Position numbers and translations under genes: made by a program
Shown here: in pieces, positions 50,629 through 59,934 of the stretch
Position numbering within the stretch: the stretch's first letter is position 1
How the letters are laid out: each line of letters starts with the position of its first letter
The notes under the pieces: model-generated
What the model was told of the DNA's origin: nothing
Database searches by the model: none
What the model saw: the letters and a program-made list of their open reading frames with translations, nothing else
NCBI GenBank assembly: GCA_018003515.1
Contig: JAGNDO010000010.1
Coordinates: 48,646 to 112,645, forward strand
Source: Caldilineaceae bacterium
Lineage (GTDB): Bacteria; Chloroflexota; Anaerolineae; Caldilineales; Caldilineaceae
DNA length: 64,000 bases
Reading direction: 5' to 3'

Positions 50629-51696
50629 CTAAAACGCCGCCAGCTCCTTCGCCGCCACGTAGATCTTCTCGGCGTTGGGCCGATAGGCGTCCTCCAACGG
50701 CGGACTAAACGGGACGGGGGTGTCCAGCCCGCCCAGGCGGCGGATGGGGGCGTCCAGCCACTGGAAGGCCTCGTCGCCGATCAGGGCGGCGATCTCCGCG
50801 CCCAGGCCCACCATGCGGGTGGCGGAGTGGACAATCAGCACCTTGCCCGTCTTGCGCACGGAGGTCAGGATCGCCTCCGTGTCCAGAGGCTTGAGGGTGC
50901 GCAGGTCGATCACCTCGGCGGAAATGCCCTCGGCGGCCAGTCGTTCGGCAGCCTTCATCGATTCATGCACCTGCACGCCATAGGTGATGATCGAAAGATC
51001 CGTCCCCTCTTTCGCCAGCCGAGCCTTGCCCAAGGGGACAACATATTCCCCCGCTGGCACGTGGCCCTTAATCGACCGATAGAGGGGCTTGGACTCGAAA
51101 TAGATCACCGGGTTGTTGTCCCGGATGGCCGCGGCCAGCAGCCCCTTGGCATCCGCCGGGGTGGCGGGAGCCACGACTTTGAGGCCAGGGGTGTGGACAA
51201 ACCAGGCTTCTGGGTTTTGGGAATGGAAGGGGCCGGAGCGAATGCCGCCGTCGCTGGGCGCGCGGATCACCCAGGGCACGGCGTCACGGGTGCGGTAGTG
51301 GTGGGTGGCGGCGAACTGCACAATGGCGTCGTAGGCGCTGGTGATGAAATCGGCAAACTGCATCTCGATCACCGGGCGCAGACCCATCAACGCCATGCCC
51401 GTGGCCATGCCCGTGAAGGCCATCTCGGCCAAGGGGGTGTTGAAGACCCGCTCGTCGCCGAACTCCTCCCACACGGACTTGGTGACTTTGAACGCGCCGC
51501 CAAAGATACCCGCCACGTCCTCGCCCAAAACAAACACATCCGGGTCCCGACGCATTTCCAAAATCAGGGCCTCGCTGATGGCGGCGATGTAGCTCATCTC
51601 TCGGTAGCCGCTGTCCGTGGCGGAGAGGTCCAGCTTTTCGGCCTCGGCGAAGCCGAAATTGCTTGCAACGGGTTTGGTGATTGCATCAGTCGGCAT
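50629..51696 (-). CDS. 2-oxo acid dehydrogenase E1 beta subunit (separate; branched-chain type likely)
   Basis: Protein of 355 residues counted from the ATG seven bases after GAGGAGGG; a GTG two codons earlier is too close to that site. It has the transketolase-like pyrimidine-binding domain (VFVLGEDVAGIFGGAFKVT, RPVIEMQFADF) and C-terminal domain (VIDLRTLKPLDTEAI). SQNPEAWFVHTPGLKVVAPA resembles branched-chain/2-oxoisovalerate E1 beta more than pyruvate E1 beta. It overlaps the alpha gene by 11 bases. No dedicated E2 or E3 is adjacent; the E2 at 1176-2549 is remote. Confidence 0.92.
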   Translation of the reverse strand: MPTDAITKPVASNFGFAEAEKLDLSATDSGYREMSYIAAISEALILEMRRDPDVFVLGEDVAGIFGGAFKVTKSVWEEFGDERVFNTPLAEMAFTGMATGMALMGLRPVIEMQFADFITSAYDAIVQFAATHHYRTRDAVPWVIRAPSDGGIRSGPFHSQNPEAWFVHTPGLKVVAPATPADAKGLLAAAIRDNNPVIYFESKPLYRSIKGHVPAGEYVVPLGKARLAKEGTDLSIITYGVQVHESMKAAERLAAEGISAEVIDLRTLKPLDTEAILTSVRKTGKVLIVHSATRMVGLGAEIAALIGDEAFQWLDAPIRRLGGLDTPVPFSPPLEDAYRPNAEKIYVAAKELAAF

Positions 51697-52663
51697 AGAC
51701 ACCCTCCTCGACGGTGGCAGGGTCGGGCCAGGGGCTGGACTCGGCGAATTGCACCGCGTCCTCTATTTCGACCGCGGCCCGGTGGTCGATCTCGTCCAAT
51801 TCGTCCTGGTCGCTGACGCCGCTTTCCAGCAGTTTGCGGGTAAAGCGGTCCAACGGGTCCTTGGCGGCCCATTCGGCCAACAACTCCTTGGGCACATATT
51901 CAGCGCCGTCATGGATGGCGTGGCCCAACATGCGCATGGTCTTGGCCTCGATCAGGGTGGGGCCGCCGCCGGATCTGGCCCGATCCACGGCCTCCTTCAC
52001 CGCGGCATAGACCACTTCCACGTCGTTGCCGTCTATGATCGCCTTGGGGATGCCAAAGCCGTCGGCCCGATCGGCGATATCCATGTGGGCCATCTGCTGG
52101 ACCACGGGGGTGGAATAGGCGTACTGGTTGTTTTCGATCATCAGCACAAAAGGCGCTTTGTAGACAGCTGCCATGTTCAGAGTTTCGTGGAAAAGCCCCG
52201 TGCTGCTGGCCCCATCGCCGATGAAAGTGAGGGCGACCCGGGGTTGTTTGCGATAGACAAAGCTCATGGCCATGCCCAGGGCCACGGGCAAGGACTGGGC
52301 CAAATGACTCACAAAACCGACAATGCCCAGGCTCATGTCCCCCATGCCGTGCAAATTGGCGTCCCGCCCGCCGGTGACCCCGGTCTCCCGGCCCAGGAGG
52401 TTGGCGAAGACGCGCCGAGGCGTCATCCCCCGCAGCATATACGCCCCCACATCCCGGTGCATGGGCGCGATCACATCTTCTGGCTCCAGGGCAAAAGCCG
52501 CGCCCACGCTGATGGCCTCATGGCCTCGCTCGCTGAAGGCCCCGCCCACGCCCCGGCCTTGCTTCCACATGGCCATCACCTGCTCATCAAAGGTGCGGGT
52601 CAGACGCATCCAATAGTAGAGGTCGATCTTTTGGGCGGGGGTGAGGGTGGATGGTGCGGTCAT
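51686..52663 (-). CDS. 2-oxo acid dehydrogenase E1 alpha subunit (separate)
   Basis: Protein of 325 residues. The TPP-binding motif is GDGASSTGLFHETLNMAAVYK near residue 165 (first part GDGASSTGLFHE), with MHRDVGAYMLRGM, GGRDANLHGMGD and a phosphorylation-loop-like MRMLGHAIHDGAEY. It forms the heterotetramer with the beta subunit encoded immediately downstream with overlap. GGAGACG precedes the ATG; AATCAACC-type repeat is further upstream. It is paralogous to the N-terminal half of the fused E1 at 2672-4762. Confidence 0.93.
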   Translation of the reverse strand: MTAPSTLTPAQKIDLYYWMRLTRTFDEQVMAMWKQGRGVGGAFSERGHEAISVGAAFALEPEDVIAPMHRDVGAYMLRGMTPRRVFANLLGRETGVTGGRDANLHGMGDMSLGIVGFVSHLAQSLPVALGMAMSFVYRKQPRVALTFIGDGASSTGLFHETLNMAAVYKAPFVLMIENNQYAYSTPVVQQMAHMDIADRADGFGIPKAIIDGNDVEVVYAAVKEAVDRARSGGGPTLIEAKTMRMLGHAIHDGAEYVPKELLAEWAAKDPLDRFTRKLLESGVSDQDELDEIDHRAAVEIEDAVQFAESSPWPDPATVEEGVYAD

Positions 52664-52681
52664 GGGCACGTCTCCGGGAAC

Positions 52682-52712
52682 AGAAGTTGATTGGTTGCTT
52701 TGTTGATTGGGG
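52682..52712. repeat. AATCAACC repeat upstream of the E1 alpha gene
   Basis: GTTGATTGGTTGCTTTGTTG words (the complement reads CAACAAAGCAACCAATCAAC) between cmk and E1 alpha. Confidence 0.75.
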
Positions 52713-52715
52713 GTG

Positions 52716-53504
52716 TTAGCCCCCAACGCCCAAACCGGTCACGAGGTCTAAAATACGCGCCACCACCTGCTCCAACGTGAGACCCGTGCTGTCCAGGGTG
52801 ATGGCGTCGTCTGCGGCGCGCAGGGGGGCGGTGGCGCGTTCGCTGTCTACTTTGTCCCGGCGGCGCATGTCGGCGAGGACTTGGGCGAAGTCGGCGGGGC
52901 GGCCCCCGTCCACGGATTCTTGATAGCGGCGGCGGGCTCGCTCTTCCACCGGGGCGTCCAGGTAGATTTTGAGGGGGGCTTCGGGCAGGACGACGGTACC
53001 GATGTCCCGGCCCAGCATGACGATGCCGGGGAGGTCGGCCTGGCCGCTGCCGTAGCGCAGACCGATGCGCCGCTGCTGCACGGTGAGGGCCGCCCGCACC
53101 CGTGGGTTGGCCGCCACCGCGGAGACGTTGCGGTCCACCTCTGGCAGGCGGATCTGCCAGGTCACATCCACGCCGTCCACCAAAATGGTGTTGGGCCGGC
53201 CGTCGCCTTGATCCGCGGCGGGGGCGATGTCCATGACAATGGTTTCGGCCAGATGGCCCACGGCGTCGAGATCTTGGACAGAAAGGCCCCGGTCCAAGGC
53301 CGCCCAGGTGACGGCTCGGTACATGACGCCGGTGTCGAAATAGAGATAGCCCAGGACCTGGGCTACCCGATGGCCCACGGTGCTTTTGCCGGAGGCCGCC
53401 GGGCCATCCATTGCGATGATGGCGGGGTGATGGGACTGGCTATTTTTGTCCGCCACGACCGCCGCCCCCGCTCTTGGGTCCGCTGCCGGTTCGTTTGCGG
53501 CCAT
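52716..53504 (-). CDS. cmk: Cytidylate kinase
   Basis: Protein of 262 residues phosphorylating CMP/dCMP. The P-loop IIAMDGPAASGKSTVG is preceded by a 33-residue extension, and later motifs are YLYFDTGVMYRAVTW, VMLGRDIGTVVLPEA, KIYLDAPVEERARRRY and RRRDKVDSERATAPL. The ATG at 53504 has AAGGGGAAAAG directly upstream and overlaps the rluB gene by 65 bases in another frame. A GTG start just after the overlap would give the standard length, so the true start is uncertain. Confidence 0.93.
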   Translation of the reverse strand: MAANEPAADPRAGAAVVADKNSQSHHPAIIAMDGPAASGKSTVGHRVAQVLGYLYFDTGVMYRAVTWAALDRGLSVQDLDAVGHLAETIVMDIAPAADQGDGRPNTILVDGVDVTWQIRLPEVDRNVSAVAANPRVRAALTVQQRRIGLRYGSGQADLPGIVMLGRDIGTVVLPEAPLKIYLDAPVEERARRRYQESVDGGRPADFAQVLADMRRRDKVDSERATAPLRAADDAITLDSTGLTLEQVVARILDLVTGLGVGG

Positions 53505-54504
53505 CTTTTCCCCTTGGGCCAAATTTGCCATCGTCCTTGGTGTCACGCTTGGCGTCACCTCTTGGCTTACTGCCAGTGTCGTCCTTGTCCTTAGCTTTGT
53601 ATTTATCTTTGCCCTTGGCGAACTCGTTGCCTCGACCTCGTTCATCGTCCCGGCCGGTGCTGGCCCCATAGCGCGTGGAGGGGCCGCCCCGATTGGGTTG
53701 AGTTCGGGGCCGGGCCGACTCCGGCATGGGCGGGCTTTCGCTGCCCTTGCCGGAGATCATCTCCTTGAGGGAGCCGACCTCTGTACCGGTGAGGGCGCGG
53801 TATTCGCCGGGTTTGACCCCTTCCACGGTGACGGGGCCGATGGCCCAGCGCACTAGGCGTTGGGTGGGATAGCCCACAGCCGCGGTCATGTGGCGGATCT
53901 GGCGCTTCTTGCCCTCTCGCAGCACAATGCGCAACCAGACCCCCTTGGCGACACCCTCGTCCAGGACCAGGCCTTCGGGCAAGGTCTTGGCCACGTTGAC
54001 CTTGCAGGGCTGGGTGCGGCCCGTGGGCAGATCCACGCCCGTGCGCAGATTTTCCAAGGCCAGCATGGTGGGCATCTTTTGCACCAACACATAATAGATC
54101 TTGGGATGTTCGTAGCGGGGATGGGTGAGCCGGTTGGCCAGCGCGCCGTCGTCGGTGAGCAGGACCATGCCCTCGCTGATCAGATCCAGTCGGCCCACGG
54201 GGAAGACCCGGCGGGCATCTTCGGGGAGCAGATCCGCCACGGTCTGGCGGCCCCGGGTGTCCCCGCCGATGTCGCTGAGGACGCCCCGGGGTTTGTAGAC
54301 TTTGTAATAGACGTGGCGCTTGGGCTGTTTGATGGGCTGGCCGTCCACGGTGATCTCCACCTTGTCCGGGTCCACTTTGGTCCCCAACTCGGTGACGACC
54401 TGGCCGTCCACCTGCACCCGGCCGGCCACCATCAGATCTTCGCAAGCCCGACGGCTAGCGACCCCTGCGGCGGCCATGATTTTTTGTAAGCGATCTTCGG
54501 ACAT
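53440..54504 (-). CDS. rluB: Pseudouridine synthase, RsuA/RluB family
   Basis: Protein of 354 residues. An S4 RNA-binding domain is at 1-60 (RLQKIMAAAGVASRRACEDLM), the pseudouridine synthase core has the catalytic Asp in FPVGRLDLISEGMVLLTDDG (about 108) and LREGKKRQIRHMTAAVGYP near 195. The last 100 residues are a Lys/Arg/Gly/Asp-rich disordered tail (GKDKYKAKDKDD, GGGGRGGQK). It should modify 23S rRNA, or 16S if it is RsuA. Its end overlaps cmk by 65 bases. GGAAAAACT precedes the ATG. Confidence 0.92.
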   Translation of the reverse strand: MSEDRLQKIMAAAGVASRRACEDLMVAGRVQVDGQVVTELGTKVDPDKVEITVDGQPIKQPKRHVYYKVYKPRGVLSDIGGDTRGRQTVADLLPEDARRVFPVGRLDLISEGMVLLTDDGALANRLTHPRYEHPKIYYVLVQKMPTMLALENLRTGVDLPTGRTQPCKVNVAKTLPEGLVLDEGVAKGVWLRIVLREGKKRQIRHMTAAVGYPTQRLVRWAIGPVTVEGVKPGEYRALTGTEVGSLKEMISGKGSESPPMPESARPRTQPNRGGPSTRYGASTGRDDERGRGNEFAKGKDKYKAKDKDDTGSKPRGDAKRDTKDDGKFGPRGKDGRKRTGSGPKSGGGGRGGQK

Positions 54505-54533
54505 AGTTTTTCCGTTTTTCTCACTGTTGAATC

Positions 54534-54630
54534 GTGTATCGAGTATCGTGTATTTTGTGTCGTGCGCCGAGTATCGTGTCTGATGCAAGGATCGAGTCAA
54601 CAAAATACTCGATACACGATACTCGATATT
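54534..54630. repeat. TATCGAGT-type inverted repeat upstream of rluB
   Basis: CGTGTATCGAGTATCGTGTA and complement with a centre rich in TGTCG/CGAG. Confidence 0.85.
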
Positions 54631-54632
54631 GT

Positions 54633-55772
54633 TCATTCCAAAACCAGCACCTGCGTTCCCACCACTTCTCCGCCCAGCCGCCATTCCAGCACGCCGGCGG
54701 TGAGGCCGGGTTGCCAGCTTTCGATCAGGGGGGGCAGATCCAAGCGGCGATAGAGCTGTAGATCCTGGCGCTGCCAGCGGGGCAACAGCAGATCCGGCGC
54801 GTCGCCCAGGGGACGCAACAGCCAGACTTTGCCCTCGGTCCCCACCATGCGCTCCAGAGCGGTGAGCCGTTCCCCTGGCCCTGGGTTGCGGGAGAAGAAG
54901 AGATCCGCCTGATCGAGCAGGGTGCGGGCGTCGGCGTAGCGGGCGTTGCTGCCCAGAATCACCGCCAGGCGCTGGTGACCATCCTGTTCGACGCTGACCA
55001 CCAGACATTGGCCCGCCACATCCGTGGTGCCGGTCTTCACGCCGTTGATCCCGGCATAGCTACCCAACATCTCGTTGGTGCTTTGCAGGGCATGGCCCGC
55101 CACGCTGGCGGAGGCCGTGCCCACAATGCGCTGAAAGAGCGGAAAGGCCCAATCCGCCTGGGTGAGGGTCAACAGATCCTTGGCGCTGGTGTGATGGCCG
55201 GGGGCGTCCAGCCCTTCGGGATTGGCGAACTGGGTCTGGGTCAGCCCCAACTCCGCCGCCCGTCGGTTCATGGCGTTGACAAATCCCTCCACGCTGCCGG
55301 CGGTGACGCGGGCCAGGGCCGTGGCCGCATCGTTCCCGCTAGGAAGGAGTATCCCCCACAGCAGGTCTTCCACGGTCAGGCTTTCGCCGGAGACCAGCCC
55401 CATGGTCGCCCCGCCCACCAGATCCGACGGCTGTATGCGCACGGTGGATTGGAGGAAACCCGGCTCGGCTGCCTCTCGCTCCAAGACCAACAATGCGGTC
55501 ATCAGCTTGGTCAGGCTGGCCTGGGCCAGGGGCTGGTCCGGGTTGATGGCCATGAGCGTGGCGTCGGCCTGGACATCATAGACCAGATAGGACCGGCTGG
55601 CCACCGCAGGGGTCTGCTGAAATTGGGCCTGTTGGCGCAATTGACCCAGGGTGCGACGCTGGGTGGGGGCGATTTCCCGATCCACCAAGGTGGGCGGCGT
55701 AAAGCCCAGGGTGAAGAGGGCCATCATCCCCAAGAGCAGGCAGACCAGGATGCGGCGGGCAAAGTGAGTCAT
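54633..55772 (-). CDS. D-alanyl-D-alanine carboxypeptidase (peptidase S11)
   Basis: Protein of 379 residues. Signal peptide at 1-27 (RRILVCLLLGMMALFTLGF), catalytic SxxK in AQASLTKLMTALLV, SxN in LLPSGNDAATAL and KTG in GINGVKTGTTDVAG. It trims peptidoglycan stem peptides outside the membrane. The C-terminal 90 residues form the beta-rich PBP5-like domain. The start at 55772 fits both the signal peptide and the promoter, whose start point (about 55812) excludes the ATG at 55820. Confidence 0.93.
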   Translation of the reverse strand: MTHFARRILVCLLLGMMALFTLGFTPPTLVDREIAPTQRRTLGQLRQQAQFQQTPAVASRSYLVYDVQADATLMAINPDQPLAQASLTKLMTALLVLEREAAEPGFLQSTVRIQPSDLVGGATMGLVSGESLTVEDLLWGILLPSGNDAATALARVTAGSVEGFVNAMNRRAAELGLTQTQFANPEGLDAPGHHTSAKDLLTLTQADWAFPLFQRIVGTASASVAGHALQSTNEMLGSYAGINGVKTGTTDVAGQCLVVSVEQDGHQRLAVILGSNARYADARTLLDQADLFFSRNPGPGERLTALERMVGTEGKVWLLRPLGDAPDLLLPRWQRQDLQLYRRLDLPPLIESWQPGLTAGVLEWRLGGEVVGTQVLVLE

Positions 55773-55818
55773 GCGGGATTGGATCTCAGAATAGAAAGCG
55801 GAACCGGATACTGTCCGC

Positions 55819-55847
55819 ATTCTATCCCCATTCCCGGAGAGCGTCAA
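55819..55847 (-). promoter_or_regulatory. Promoter of the D-Ala-D-Ala carboxypeptidase gene
   Basis: On the minus strand TTGACG (55847-55842), 17-base spacer, TAGAAT (55824-55819). The predicted 5' untranslated region is about 40 bases. Confidence 0.6.
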
Positions 55848-55852
55848 GAGAT

Positions 55853-56878
55853 TCACCCGGCCCCATCAGCGTCCATTTCGATCAATACCTTCAAAACACC
55901 CCGCTGCCCGGCCTGTTCCAGGGCGGCCACGCCGTCGTCCAGCCCAAAGCGGGCGTGGATTAGGGGGGCGGTGACGATGGCCCCGGTGGCGAGCAGGCGC
56001 AGGGCCGGGGCAAAGGGACCGCAGCGGCTGCCCAAGATGCGAATTTCTCGTACGGTGAGGCGGCTGAGATCAAAATGGTCCAGCTTTTCGGCGACGGTGG
56101 TTTTCAGCACCACCGTGCCTGTGGGCCGCACCAGGGTGAGGGCGGTCTCGATGCCCGATGGGTTGCCTGTGACATCCACCACCACGTGGGCGGGCTGGGC
56201 CAGCAGACCGGTGAGATCCGCGGGGTTGTCCGCCACGGCGGTGGCCATGCCCAGGCGGTGGAGCAGGGCCAGCTTGGCGGGGTGACGCCCGATGACGGTC
56301 AGGTCGCATCCTGTGCGGGCCAGGGCTTGGGCCACCAGGTTGCCCACGCGACCATCCCCTAAGACGTAGACCCGGCTGCTTGGGCCGACATGGACTTGCT
56401 CCAAGATGCGCAGGGCCGCGGCCAGGGGTTCGGTGAAGATGGCCTGGTGATTTGGCAGAGCGGCAGGCACAGGGTGCAAATTGGCCACGGGCATGGTCAG
56501 GTAGTCGGCAAAAGCCCCGTCCCAGTTCATGATGCCCAAGGCTCGCCGGTTTGGACAGTGGTTGGCCAGGCCATCTTGGCACAGGGCGCAGACCCCGCAG
56601 CCGTGGTTGATCTCCCCGACCACCCGGCGGCCCAGCCATTGGGCGTGTGCGGGGGCGGCGACGACTGTGCCCACAAATTCGTGGCCCAGTATGCCCCGGA
56701 AGCCGCCTTTGTAGCCTTGCAAAAGTTGCAGATCCGTGGCGCAGACCCCGGCCAGATGAACGCGGATCAGCGCCTCGTCCCGACCGGGCTTGGGGACGGG
56801 GGTATAGGCCTGCAACACGGGGCCGGCGTCAGTCAGGTACAGGGCGCGCATGTGAGAAGGTAGAGCAGAATTGGGCAT
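55853..56878 (-). CDS. Zinc-dependent medium-chain alcohol dehydrogenase
   Basis: Protein of 341 residues of the MDR superfamily. Catalytic zinc ligands are Cys in LAGVCATDLQLL and His-Glu in GILGHEFVG; the structural zinc lobe is CGVCALCQDGLANHC. The Rossmann loop VYVLGDGRVGNLVAQAL binds NAD(P). The substrate is a secondary alcohol or polyol, not identifiable. The ATG at 56878 was preferred because GAGGAC lies at a suitable distance; ATGs at 56887 and 56851 are alternatives. Confidence 0.9.
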   Translation of the reverse strand: MPNSALPSHMRALYLTDAGPVLQAYTPVPKPGRDEALIRVHLAGVCATDLQLLQGYKGGFRGILGHEFVGTVVAAPAHAQWLGRRVVGEINHGCGVCALCQDGLANHCPNRRALGIMNWDGAFADYLTMPVANLHPVPAALPNHQAIFTEPLAAALRILEQVHVGPSSRVYVLGDGRVGNLVAQALARTGCDLTVIGRHPAKLALLHRLGMATAVADNPADLTGLLAQPAHVVVDVTGNPSGIETALTLVRPTGTVVLKTTVAEKLDHFDLSRLTVREIRILGSRCGPFAPALRLLATGAIVTAPLIHARFGLDDGVAALEQAGQRGVLKVLIEMDADGAG

Positions 56879-56935
56879 GGGTTCCATGTCCTCAATTTCT
56901 AGACGGCGATGGTTGATGTGGCCCTTGGCCTCCTG

Positions 56936-56990
56936 GTCCCCAATTCTGGGACAGGTACAGTCTATCCCCCCAGAATTGGGGGCCGGGGGG
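56936..56990. repeat. CCCCAATTCTGGG inverted repeat
   Basis: GTCCCCAATTCTGGG and CCCAGAATTGGGGGCC arms between secF and the alcohol dehydrogenase. A short relative (AGAATTGGGGACCGGGGGGC) is at 27074-27096. Confidence 0.75.
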
Positions 56991-57016
56991 CCGAAGAGCG
57001 CGAACAGTGACTAAAC

Positions 57017-57053
57017 AGAAAACGGCGGGGCAGCTTGGCCGCCCCGCCGTTTG
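57017..57053 (-). terminator. Terminator of the secDF operon
   Basis: On the minus strand AAACGGCGGGGC pairs with GCCCCGCCGTTT, followed by TCTGTTTAG. It lies 14 bases past the secF stop codon. Confidence 0.7.
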
Positions 57054-57066
57054 CAAGTCCAAAATA

Positions 57067-58017
57067 TCAGGCCAAGGCTGTCTGGCCGCTGGAGAGCGTG
57101 GCCCCGTTGTCCTTCTTGGGCAACAAGGAGCGTTCTTCCCAGGCCACCAGCAAAGCCGTGGCGTTAAAGATGGAGCTGTAGGTTCCAGAGAAGAGACCGA
57201 CCAGCAGGGTAGCCATGAACTGCTGCAAGGTGGCTCCACCCAGCACCAGAATAGCGGTGAGGATCAGCATGGCCGTGACCTGGGTGGCGATGGATCGTTG
57301 CATCGTCTCGATCAGGCTGCGGTTGGCCACGGTGGAGAAGCTCTCGGAGCGATAGCGGCGCAGGTTTTCGCGGATGCGGTCAAAGACGACGATGGTGTCG
57401 TTGACGCTAAAGCCGATCACGGTCAAGATGGCCGTGAGGAAGAGGGCGTCGATCTCCCAGCCGGCCACCAAATTCATAATGGCGATGAAGCTGATGGTCA
57501 CCATTACATCATGGAAGAGGGCGATGACGGCGCAGGTACCATAGCGGAAGGGGTGGGAGACCTGGCGGAAGGCCCAGGCGATGTAGAGCAGGATCAACAG
57601 TGCGGCCACAAAAACGGCTTGCACAGCGGCCAGACTCACCTCGGCACCGATGGCTGGGCCGATACTGCGATAAAAACGCTCTTCAAATTCGCCGTATTTG
57701 GCTGTAAGGGCGACGGCCAGGCTTTCCTTCTGCTCGGTTTCCAGATTTTTCAGCTTAAACTGGATTGTATTATCGTCTTCCACATGAAAAGCTGTGGTGT
57801 CCGAATAGCCGGCCTGCACAAAGACCTGGCGGGCCTCGGTCACAACCACGGGCTGGTTAAAGCGGATTTCCCATTGGGTGCCGCCGGTGAAGTCGATGTT
57901 GAGGGGCAGGGGCGTGCCAAAGGCAATCAGATGCCAGATAACGAAGATCAGGCCAGGAAGGGTGGCGATCAGGGAGATGGTGAACCAGAGTCCCCGTTTT
58001 TCAACCAAATGATACAT
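57067..58017 (-). CDS. secF: Protein translocase subunit SecF
   Basis: Protein of 316 residues, an RND-type membrane protein that uses the proton gradient to help export through SecYEG. It has an N-terminal transmembrane helix ([21 protein letters not shown]), the SecD/SecF signature [13 protein letters not shown], a periplasmic-type loop, and five further helices including [22 protein letters not shown]. It lacks the long insert seen in some bacteria. AAGGAC precedes the ATG. It is downstream of secD after a GTAGAGTG repeat array. Confidence 0.95.
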   Translation of the reverse strand: MYHLVEKRGLWFTISLIATLPGLIFVIWHLIAFGTPLPLNIDFTGGTQWEIRFNQPVVVTEARQVFVQAGYSDTTAFHVEDDNTIQFKLKNLETEQKESLAVALTAKYGEFEERFYRSIGPAIGAEVSLAAVQAVFVAALLILLYIAWAFRQVSHPFRYGTCAVIALFHDVMVTISFIAIMNLVAGWEIDALFLTAILTVIGFSVNDTIVVFDRIRENLRRYRSESFSTVANRSLIETMQRSIATQVTAMLILTAILVLGGATLQQFMATLLVGLFSGTYSSIFNATALLVAWEERSLLPKKDNGATLSSGQTALA

Positions 58018-58031
58018 GGCGATAAGTCCTT

Positions 58032-58188
58032 AGTGTAGAGTGTAGAGTGTAGAGTGTAGAGTGTAGAGGGTAGAGGGTAGAGTGTAGAGGGTAGAGGGTA
58101 GAGTGTAGAGATAAAGGGTAGAGTGCAGAGTGTTCTCTACCCTCTATCTCTACACTCTATCTCTACACTCTATCTCTACACTCTATCC
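58032..58188. repeat. GTAGAGTGTAGAG array and complement between secD and secF
   Basis: About a dozen GTAGAG(T/G)G words followed by TCTCTACACTCTATCTCTAC words, a long imperfect hairpin within the operon. It resembles the 13-base array at 17811-17914. Confidence 0.9.
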
Positions 58189-58189
58189 A

Positions 58190-59593
58190 TTAGTAGCCCA
58201 AAAGCTGACGAGAATGCTCGCGCTCCGGCCCGGCCAGGGTCAGGAAGGTGCGCATAAAGGTGCGGGTGGCGAAGACGGCGGTGAACATGGAGAGCATGAC
58301 ACCGATGCCCAGGGTGATGGCGAAGCCCAGCACCACGCTGGCCCCAAAGTTGTTGCCAAACCAGGCCAGCACAATACAACTCAGCAGGGTGGAGATATTG
58401 CCGTCCCAAATGGCCGGCCACGCTCGGCTGAACCCGGCCTCAACAGACAGACGCACAGAGCGTCCCACTCGCAGCTCTTCTTTCATACGCTCAAAGATCA
58501 GGATGTTGGCATCCACCGCCATGCCGATGGAGAGCAGGAAACCGGCGATACCCGGCAGGGTGAGGGTGACCGGAAGCAGTTTGAAGACCATCATGTTCAA
58601 AGCCACATAGATGACCAAGGCCACACCCGCCAACACACCGGGCAGACGGTAGAGGATAATCATAAAAATCAGCACCATGATCATACCCAGGACACCGGCT
58701 TGCAGGCTGCGGTCCACGGAATCCTGGCCCAGACTGGCACCGATGGTACGCACATCCACCACCTTGAGGGCCACGGGCAGGGAACCATACCGCAACTGGA
58801 TGGCCAAGGAGTCCGCCTCGGCCCGGGTGAACTGGCCGGTGATCACACCGCTGTCCCGGATGGCGGCCTGGATGGTGGGGGCGGAGAGTACCTGACCGTC
58901 CAAGACGATGACCAGGGGGCGGCCAATGTTGTTGCGGGTGTATTCGTAGAACACATCGCTGCCATCACCGGTCAAGGAGAAGCTGATCTCGTATTGACCA
59001 AACTGGTCCGGTGTCGCCACCGCGTCCCGCAAAATATCACCGGTCATGACGGTCTGGAAGACCTGGTCGGTGAATTGGGGGGAGAGGCCAAGAGTCAACT
59101 GGCCTGCCTCCAAGGCGGCCTGGGCATCAGTGGCGGCGGTGGGCCGGTTGGTGGTATTGATGATCATGCCCTGGAAGAGATTCTGAACACCCGGCTCCAC
59201 AAATTCCAACTGGCCCGTGGAACGCAGGGTCTTGATGGCCTGTTCCGGGTTGTCGATCCCCGGCAACTCCACAATAATACGCTGTTCGCCTTGAAGCTGA
59301 ACATTGGGCTCGGTCACACCCAGACCATTGACACGGTTTTCCACGATCTGGCGGGCCGTGCGCATGGCCTCGTCTGTGGCAACCTGGCCTGGGATCAGAT
59401 CCGCCTCGAGCAGCACCTGGGTGCCACCGGCCAGATCCAGCCCCCGGGTGATGTCTTGCAGATCCCGGGGCACATCCTGCCCCCAAGAAACTGCCGACTC
59501 CAACCAGGCGGGGTGGTTGACGGGTAAAGAGATGTAGATAGCAAAGGCCGCCAAAAGGGCAATCAGGCCTAGGACAACATTGTTATTTCGCAT
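58190..59593 (-). CDS. secD: Protein translocase subunit SecD
   Basis: Protein of 467 residues partnering SecF. The start is ATG 59593, ten bases after AGGAG; a TTG two codons earlier is less well placed. A single N-terminal helix ([18 protein letters not shown]) is followed by the large external domain with [20 protein letters not shown] and [16 protein letters not shown], and five C-terminal helices with [23 protein letters not shown]. The first transcribed gene of the secDF pair. Confidence 0.95.
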   Translation of the reverse strand: MRNNNVVLGLIALLAAFAIYISLPVNHPAWLESAVSWGQDVPRDLQDITRGLDLAGGTQVLLEADLIPGQVATDEAMRTARQIVENRVNGLGVTEPNVQLQGEQRIIVELPGIDNPEQAIKTLRSTGQLEFVEPGVQNLFQGMIINTTNRPTAATDAQAALEAGQLTLGLSPQFTDQVFQTVMTGDILRDAVATPDQFGQYEISFSLTGDGSDVFYEYTRNNIGRPLVIVLDGQVLSAPTIQAAIRDSGVITGQFTRAEADSLAIQLRYGSLPVALKVVDVRTIGASLGQDSVDRSLQAGVLGMIMVLIFMIILYRLPGVLAGVALVIYVALNMMVFKLLPVTLTLPGIAGFLLSIGMAVDANILIFERMKEELRVGRSVRLSVEAGFSRAWPAIWDGNISTLLSCIVLAWFGNNFGASVVLGFAITLGIGVMLSMFTAVFATRTFMRTFLTLAGPEREHSRQLLGY

Positions 59594-59934
59594 GGACAAT
59601 CGGCTCCTGCGGACATGGTTGCGTCGGGCGAGTCGTGCAGCACCCGACGCATCAAAAGAGTAAATTCATCGGAAGTAAGCGATCTTGAAGTCAGAAATCA
59701 CACAGTGTATTGTATACTGTGTTGTATAATGAAGGGTATTGACCGCTCAAGGATCTCTTTTTTCTCGGTTTTTTCTTTGATGAGAGCAAGTCAACCTGCG
59801 CATTATAGATCCTGCACCCATCACTGTCAAAACCGGAGCCGGATCGGGGGATGTTTGGTCTCCGTCCTAACCCGCTTTGGCGACAGAGAAATCAAAAATC
59901 GGCAATCAAAAACCCAGAATCCAAAGGAATCCCT
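59594..59934. other. Divergent intergenic region between secD and the amidohydrolase
   Basis: About 340 bases, AT-richer. An inverted repeat ACACAGT(9)ACTGTGT at 59700-59722 is followed at once by TATAAT on the plus strand (59725-59730), which suggests an operator overlapping a promoter, but no good -35 is seen. An AAATCAAAAATCGGCAATCA-like repeat precedes the amidohydrolase start. No gene recognised. Confidence 0.45.

Noticed and set aside
58130..59527. 465-codon plus-strand frame opposite secD
   Set aside because: His/Gln/Gly-rich shadow; secD has every family motif.
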